In this document: in pieces, positions 60,260 through 64,000 of the stretch | How the letters are laid out: every line of letters starts with the position of its first letter | Position numbering within the stretch: the first letter of the stretch is position 1 | DNA from: Alphaproteobacteria bacterium | Lineage (GTDB): Bacteria > Pseudomonadota > Alphaproteobacteria > Rhodobacterales > Rhodobacteraceae | Assembly: GCA_030427145.1 (NCBI GenBank) | Contig: JAUHWT010000009.1 | Location: forward strand, 124,001-188,000 | DNA length: 64,000 nucleotides | Direction of reading: 5' to 3' | The notes under the pieces: model-generated | What the model was told of the DNA's origin: nothing | The model's input: the letters and a program-made list of their open reading frames with translations, nothing else | Databases searched by the model: none | Position numbers and translations under genes: made by a program

Positions 60260-61045
60260 CTACCTGATCTGAACGGTTGCGGAGAGCATCTGGTCGGACG
60301 CCGTGATCACCTTGGAGTTCAGCTCGTACCCGCGCTGCGCCTCGATCAGGTCGGTCAGCTCACGCACGGCATCGACACTGGATTCCTCCAGGTAGCCCTG
60401 ACGGAAAATTCCGCGGCCATCCTCACCGGCATCACCCACATTCGGCTGCCCGGAGGCCTCGGTCTCGCGATAAAGGTTGTCACCCATCGCCTCGAGACCC
60501 TTCTGGTTGATGAAGGTCACCAGGCTGAACTGACCAAGAAGCTGCGGCTCGATCTGATCCTCAAACAGGGCATAGATCTCACCATCGGCATTGATGGTCA
60601 GGCTCACGGTTTCCTCGGGGATGGTCACGTCGGGAACCACGGCAAACCCGTCATTCGTGACAATCAGACCCTCGCCATTGCGCTTGAGCGCACCGTCACG
60701 GGTATAGGCGGCCTCACCATTGGGCAGCGTCACTTCCAAATAGCCCTGGCCGTCAACGGCAATATCCAGCGCACCGTTGGTTTCGCGCAACGCGCCCTGC
60801 TGCACATGCATCGACACGGCGGAGGTGCGCACACCCAGACCAAGCTGAACCCCGGCGGGAATGACCGTGCCATCCGCCGAACTGATCGACCCGGGCGTCA
60901 CAACCTGCTGATAGTGAAGGTCCGAAAACTCCGCCCGACGGGCGTTGTAGGCGGTGGTGTTGGAGTTCGCGATGTTGTGGGAAATGACCTCAACCCGCTT
61001 CTGCTGGGCCGCCATACCGGTCGCGGCGATACTCAAGGCACGCAT
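60260..61045 (-). CDS. flgG: Flagellar distal rod protein FlgG
   Basis: 261 aa rod protein. N-terminal SIAATGMAAQQKRVEVISHN and NTTAYNARRAEFSDL, the basal-body rod motif; C-terminal LIEAQRGYELNSKVITASDQML. Exported by the flagellar type III system, so no Sec signal. Follows flgF by 20 nt. Confidence 0.96.
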   Translation of the reverse strand: MRALSIAATGMAAQQKRVEVISHNIANSNTTAYNARRAEFSDLHYQQVVTPGSISSADGTVIPAGVQLGLGVRTSAVSMHVQQGALRETNGALDIAVDGQGYLEVTLPNGEAAYTRDGALKRNGEGLIVTNDGFAVVPDVTIPEETVSLTINADGEIYALFEDQIEPQLLGQFSLVTFINQKGLEAMGDNLYRETEASGQPNVGDAGEDGRGIFRQGYLEESSVDAVRELTDLIEAQRGYELNSKVITASDQMLSATVQIR

Positions 61046-61065
61046 TACTCTACTCCTGATTCAGT

Positions 61066-61794
61066 TTACTGGGTTTTGCCGAGGGTATCGACGGTCTTGC
61101 TGATGCGTTCGTTCTCCTGCTCCAGGAGCTTCTGACCGCGCTCATAGGCACGCTGCACCTCGATCATCCGCGCAATCTCGGTAATGGCGTTGACGTTGGA
61201 CTGTTCAACGAAGCCCTGAACGATGCGGCCATCGGGTGTCTCAACCGGGATCACCTCGCCATCGACGCGATAGATCGTTCCGGCCTCACGCTGGACCGTC
61301 GTGGGATCCTCCGGCACGAACAGACCGACGCGTCCAACCGGATCGCCATCGACCGACACCGTGCCATCCGGCCCGATATCGACATTCTCAGCCTCAAACG
61401 GAATGACAATCGGCCCGCCGCCATCATTAAGCAGCGGGTAACCATCCATGTTGACGACCTGACCAATATTGTCGCGCGTGAACGCACCGGCGCGGGTCAG
61501 CCGCTCGCCGGCAGGTGTCAGGACCTGGAAATACCCGTCGCCTTCAACGGCCATGTCGAGCCTGCCGCCGGTCTGCACCAGAGCGCCCTGCAACTCGTCA
61601 TTGTAACGGCCCCGCGCCCCGGACATGGCGACACTGCCACCATCGGTCTGAAGGCTCTGAACCATTTCGGAGAAGACAACGCCCTGGCGCTGGTAACCGG
61701 TTGTGTTGAGATTCGCGACGTTGTTCGCGACCGCATTCAGTTCCTTTTTCAAACCCGTCTGCCGGGTCAGAATCACATAACTGGCTGTATCCAT
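61066..61794 (-). CDS. flgF: Flagellar proximal rod protein FlgF
   Basis: 242 aa from ATG 61794 (GGGAG upstream); a ten-codon in-frame extension is discarded. N-terminal LTRQTGLKKELNAVANNVAN then LNTTGYQRQGVVFSEM, and C-terminal IARMIEVQRAYERGQKLLEQ mark the rod family; order before flgG supports FlgF. First gene after a 545-nt gap. Confidence 0.94.
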   Translation of the reverse strand: MDTASYVILTRQTGLKKELNAVANNVANLNTTGYQRQGVVFSEMVQSLQTDGGSVAMSGARGRYNDELQGALVQTGGRLDMAVEGDGYFQVLTPAGERLTRAGAFTRDNIGQVVNMDGYPLLNDGGGPIVIPFEAENVDIGPDGTVSVDGDPVGRVGLFVPEDPTTVQREAGTIYRVDGEVIPVETPDGRIVQGFVEQSNVNAITEIARMIEVQRAYERGQKLLEQENERISKTVDTLGKTQ

Positions 61795-62100
61795 CTCACA
61801 CTCCCGCTTTCTGCAAGGGTCCACGCACGTACTGGCGCTCAGGGGGCAACCTGACCAGGCTTGGTAAATATTTGGTCAAGGCCATGGGCGGGCAAGCGAC
61901 TGAAATATATGTAAAATACAGATCAATTGCGGTGTATGACGGCGGGGGAATCACCCGGATTCAGCTGTTCAACACGGCCCCAAAATTCCGCAATTGCCTG
62001 AATCCGAACGATTTCATCCGAAGCGATCGAACACCCAAAGAGACACTTCCGCCCGCACCGAAACACCCCGCCTTAACCCGCCCGATTTGACCCGTGGCAA

Positions 62101-62166
62101 ATCGGGCCGCGACTGCCCTCCCACGGCAGTCGCGCTCACGCGACCGCAGGGCAGCCACGCCCCGAT
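62101..62166. repeat. 66-bp nested inverted-repeat element
   Basis: Outer arms 62101-62119 and 62148-62166 match at 16 of 19 positions, beginning ATCGGG and ending CTGCCCT. Inside, a perfect 10-bp palindrome CGCGACTGCC (62108-62117) pairs with GGCAGTCGCG (62125-62134) around a 7-nt loop. The two structures compete for the left arm. No T-run follows, so it is not an intrinsic terminator. Confidence 0.65.
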
Positions 62167-62171
62167 CAAAC

Positions 62172-62267
62172 CGTTCGGTGGCAGCTAAACCCCTCTCGGC
62201 CTCCGGGCTCAGCCCTCCAGCCGAACGAATCGCGCGGCGCTCCACCGGAGCCCCGCTGACGCGATTC
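62172..62267. repeat. Two further inverted repeats adjoining the 66-bp element
   Basis: CGTTCGG (62172-62178) is mirrored by CCGAACG (62221-62227). GAATCGCG (62227-62234) is mirrored by CGCGATTC (62260-62267) and encloses a near-match GGCGCTCC/GGAGCCCC stem. With the 66-bp element this makes four stem-loops in 167 nt. Confidence 0.5.
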
Positions 62268-62339
62268 TTCAGATCGGAATATCCGTGAGAAAGGTGGCCC
62301 AACGCAGCCGAAATCTAACGATTTCAGCGTCTTAAAAGA

Positions 62340-62606
62340 TCAGTTCCCGACCACCATCGGAATGATCATGCCCTGATAGAACTGCACCAGAGCCTGGCTG
62401 GAATAGCCCATCGTCACCCAGTAAACGGCCAAAATCGCACCGAGTTTCGGCACGAAGGTCAGCGTCATCTCCTGCACCGAAGTCAGGGCCTGCAACAGGC
62501 CAATCAGCAGACCAACGGCCAGCGCGACCACCAGAACCGGGGACGAAATCAGCAGGGCCTTCCACAGACCCTGCCGTAATACATCAAGGACTTCCGCCTC
62601 ACCCAT
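62340..62606 (-). CDS. fliQ: Flagellar export protein FliQ
   Basis: 88 aa with two membrane helices: EVLDVLRQGLWKALLISSPV and the LLIGLLQALTSVQEMTLTFVP motif that is diagnostic. Export-gate component with FliP and FliR. 5 nt after fliE. Confidence 0.96.
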   Translation of the reverse strand: MGEAEVLDVLRQGLWKALLISSPVLVVALAVGLLIGLLQALTSVQEMTLTFVPKLGAILAVYWVTMGYSSQALVQFYQGMIIPMVVGN

Positions 62607-62611
62607 AACGG

Positions 62612-62911
62612 TCAGACGGGCATTCTCAGGATTTCCTGATAGGCCTCCACCACCTTGTCGCGCACGGCAACGGCGGTTTCCACGGCCAGCTCGGTCGCGG
62701 CCAGCGCCTCAACAACGGCCTGCGGATCCGCACGACCGGCCAGGCCGGCGGTCACGGTGTTCTCACCGGCGCGCAGGGTCTCCATGAAATCATCCGCCGC
62801 GACCTTGAAGGCCTCGCTGGCGCCACCGGAGCCGCCACCGTCCTGGTCGGGTTTCGCGGCGGCCTGTGCCTGGCTGTAGAGCTGGGATGCAAGTGTAGCC
62901 TTAACGTCCAT
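62612..62911 (-). CDS. fliE: Flagellar hook-basal body protein FliE
   Basis: 99 aa. Gly-rich linker at residues 25-31, then DFMETLRAGENTVTAGLAGR, AATELAVETAVAVRDKVVEA and YQEILRMPV, the conserved C-terminus of FliE. Joins the MS ring and the rod. Confidence 0.95.
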   Translation of the reverse strand: MDVKATLASQLYSQAQAAAKPDQDGGGSGGASEAFKVAADDFMETLRAGENTVTAGLAGRADPQAVVEALAATELAVETAVAVRDKVVEAYQEILRMPV

Positions 62912-62926
62912 AACTGGTTCCTTTTA

Positions 62927-63319
62927 CTACTTGCGCAACAGGCCAAGCACGGAGCTTGCCATCTGACGCGCCTGATCGAACATTTTAAGATTGGCCTCAT
63001 AGGAACGGCCGGCTTCCCGACCATCCGCAACCTCAACCATAAGGTTGACGTTTGATCCCTCGTAATAGCCGTCCACACCCGCAAGCGGATGATTGGGCTG
63101 ATACACCCTTTCCAGATCGGACCGGTCAAGCTGGACCGGCCCCGCCGCGACGGCGCGGGTATCCCTGGTGTTGTTGTACATCTCCTCAAAGGAGACGGTT
63201 TTCCGCCGGTAGCCAGGCGTATCCGCGTTGGCCACGTTTTCCGCCGTAAGCCGCAGTCGCGTGGACTGGGCCCTCATGCCGCTGGCGGCAGCGGCCATGG
63301 TCTTCGCAAAATCACTCAT
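62927..63319 (-). CDS. flgC: Flagellar proximal rod protein FlgC
   Basis: 130 aa: ASGMRAQSTRLRLTAENVAN then ADTPGYRRK (rod motif) and C-terminal ANLKMFDQARQMASSVLGLL. GYYEGSNVNLMVEVADGREA is typical of FlgC. Between flgB and fliE on the same strand. Confidence 0.96.
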   Translation of the reverse strand: MSDFAKTMAAAASGMRAQSTRLRLTAENVANADTPGYRRKTVSFEEMYNNTRDTRAVAAGPVQLDRSDLERVYQPNHPLAGVDGYYEGSNVNLMVEVADGREAGRSYEANLKMFDQARQMASSVLGLLRK

Positions 63320-63349
63320 ACCGGTACTCCATTACTACAGGGGCGCGGC

Positions 63350-63742
63350 CTACTTGCGGCCGATCGACGTGCGCAAAATCGACAGGGACTTCTCATAGAC
63401 GCCCAGCGCAAGCTGGTGATTCTGCTGCAGCTCAACCGAACGGACCATCTGATCCTCCAGGGACACGTTGTTCCCGTTGGGGGATTCCGCTCCAAAGGCC
63501 GCTTCCTCATGGGAGCGGTACTCATTCGGTGCGGTGCCGAACTGCACATGCCCTGGACGCGTGGTCCGGGCCGAGAAATTCGACGGGGTCTGCTCGAGCG
63601 TCTCCGAAAAATCGGCGATGTCGCGGGCCCTGTACCCAGGCGTGTCCGCATGGGCGATGTTTTCGGCAATGACCTGCTGCCGCGCGGCCGAATGCGATGC
63701 AAGACTGCTCGCAAGCCGTAGAATATTCAGGTTTAAATTCAT
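63350..63742 (-). CDS. flgB: Flagellar proximal rod protein FlgB
   Basis: 130 aa from ATG 63742; the 48-codon in-frame upstream extension covers the divergent promoter region and the fliI start and is discarded. SSLASHSAARQQVIAENIAH and ADTPGYRARDIADF carry the rod signature; C-terminal LALGVYEKSLSILRTSIGRK is family-typical. First gene of flgB-flgC-fliE-fliQ, divergent from fliI with 94 nt between starts. Confidence 0.95.
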   Translation of the reverse strand: MNLNLNILRLASSLASHSAARQQVIAENIAHADTPGYRARDIADFSETLEQTPSNFSARTTRPGHVQFGTAPNEYRSHEEAAFGAESPNGNNVSLEDQMVRSVELQQNHQLALGVYEKSLSILRTSIGRK

Positions 63743-63836
63743 GGGCCGGATTCTCCCGCCAGTAAGCTTGAAACACTCAATTAACGGTTCAGTGTTTAAA
63801 AAGTGTAACCAGATTTTAGACAAAACCGGGGCTTCC

Positions 63837-64000
63837 ATGCTGATCGACTTCACGTCACTGACGTCCGAAATTTCCCGAATTTCCAACTATAAACGGGTCG
63901 GACGCGTGGTGTCCGTCAGCACGGCCTTCCTGGAAATCGAGGGCCTCACACACCAGGCGCGAATCGGAGACCAGGTCGCCATTCACCTGCGCAACGGCCA
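63837..64000 (+). CDS. fliI: Flagellum-specific ATPase FliI (5' end only)
   Basis: 54 codons from ATG 63837 to the window edge. The segment YKRVGRVVSVSTAFLEIEGL followed by IGDQVAIHL matches the N-terminal beta-barrel of FliI/F1-like ATPases. Divergence from flgB is the arrangement seen in roseobacter flagellar clusters. The Walker motifs lie beyond the window, so the call rests on N-terminal similarity plus context. Confidence 0.8.
   Translation, partial: MLIDFTSLTSEISRISNYKRVGRVVSVSTAFLEIEGLTHQARIGDQVAIHLRNG

Larger units (their letters stand above)
61795..62339. other. 545-nt gap between fliQ and flgF
   Basis: No supportable gene; frames at 61961-62302 (minus) and elsewhere have no ribosome site and biased composition. 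The left 300 nt are AT-richer and hold whatever promoter drives flgF. The right part holds the nested inverted repeats listed separately. In related genomes fliQ and flgF are often adjacent, so this may be inserted or degenerated sequence. Confidence 0.5.

Noticed and set aside
62108-62134. Palindrome in the fliQ-flgF gap as a rho-independent terminator
   Set aside because: Stem is strong but neither strand has a T-run after it; reported as a repeat instead.
61961-62302. 113-codon minus-strand frame in the fliQ-flgF gap
   Set aside because: No ribosome site, composition driven by the inverted repeats, no recognisable product.
63776-63812. TTAA-rich stretch between flgB and fliI as a CtrA site
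   Set aside because: No pair of half-sites has 7-nt spacing in either orientation.

Overview
The window is high-GC chromosomal DNA that reads as a marine alphaproteobacterium of the Rhodobacteraceae (Roseobacter group). The reasons are ectoine catabolism genes (doeA/doeB/doeD), an Mrp cation/proton antiporter operon, the split F0 ATP synthase operon atpI-atpB-atpE-b'-b, lineage-typical DUF3035, DUF3422 and DUF1674 proteins, and a flagellar cluster with CtrA-type binding sites. This placement is inference from gene content; no 16S rRNA is present. Genes are densely packed with many 4-bp ATGA/GTGA/TTGA overlaps. Only one tRNA is seen, and there is no insertion sequence, CRISPR array or prophage.

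Layout. 1-2.3 kb: ectoine catabolism on the minus strand (doeD partial, doeB, doeA). 2.5-9.6 kb: tRNA-Lys, dapF-mtaB, an entericidin-like lipoprotein, a small membrane protein with hemF, an HpcH/HpaI aldolase with an uncharacterised GWGSLLW protein, then Nudix-cca. 9.8-15.3 kb: seven-gene mrpABCDEFG operon. 15.3-28.7 kb: a long minus-strand run (DUF3422, rmuC, mutL, two M16 peptidases, DUF3035 lipoprotein, lspA, purH, heparinase-like, rsmB and a decayed htpX). 28.7-37.9 kb: DUF1674, a glycosyltransferase, polA with a zinc-finger protein, HIT, a PfkB kinase with nth, a divergent Ada-like repair protein, an OmpA lipoprotein and an MBL-fold protein. 38.0-40.8 kb: F0 ATP synthase operon. 40.9-44.4 kb: two ArsR-type regulators flanking hemC/hemE, each with a visible palindromic operator. 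44.5-50.8 kb: metabolic and regulatory single genes interleaved with three small paralogous proteins. 51.0-64.0 kb: flagellar genes (slt-flhA-fliR-flhB-fliJ-like; fliL-flgH-flgA-flgG-flgF; fliQ-fliE-flgC-flgB; start of fliI), interrupted by a deoR-MFS pair.

Functional themes: osmolyte and cation homeostasis (ectoine breakdown, Mrp), proton-driven energy (F0), heme synthesis (hemC, hemE, hemF), DNA repair (mutL, rmuC, polA, nth, Ada-like) and motility.

The least explained material is: (i) three short, mutually similar 70-81 aa proteins at 45.7, 47.9 and 49.0 kb, each with a TTAAC element 70-76 nt upstream, two of them within a CtrA-type TTAA-N7-TTAAC site; (ii) four TGCA blocks at exact 10-bp spacing at the deoR start; (iii) two intergenic stretches in the flagellar region (58.2-58.5 and 61.8-62.3 kb) rich in overlapping inverted repeats; (iv) an htpX reduced to its C-terminal tail.
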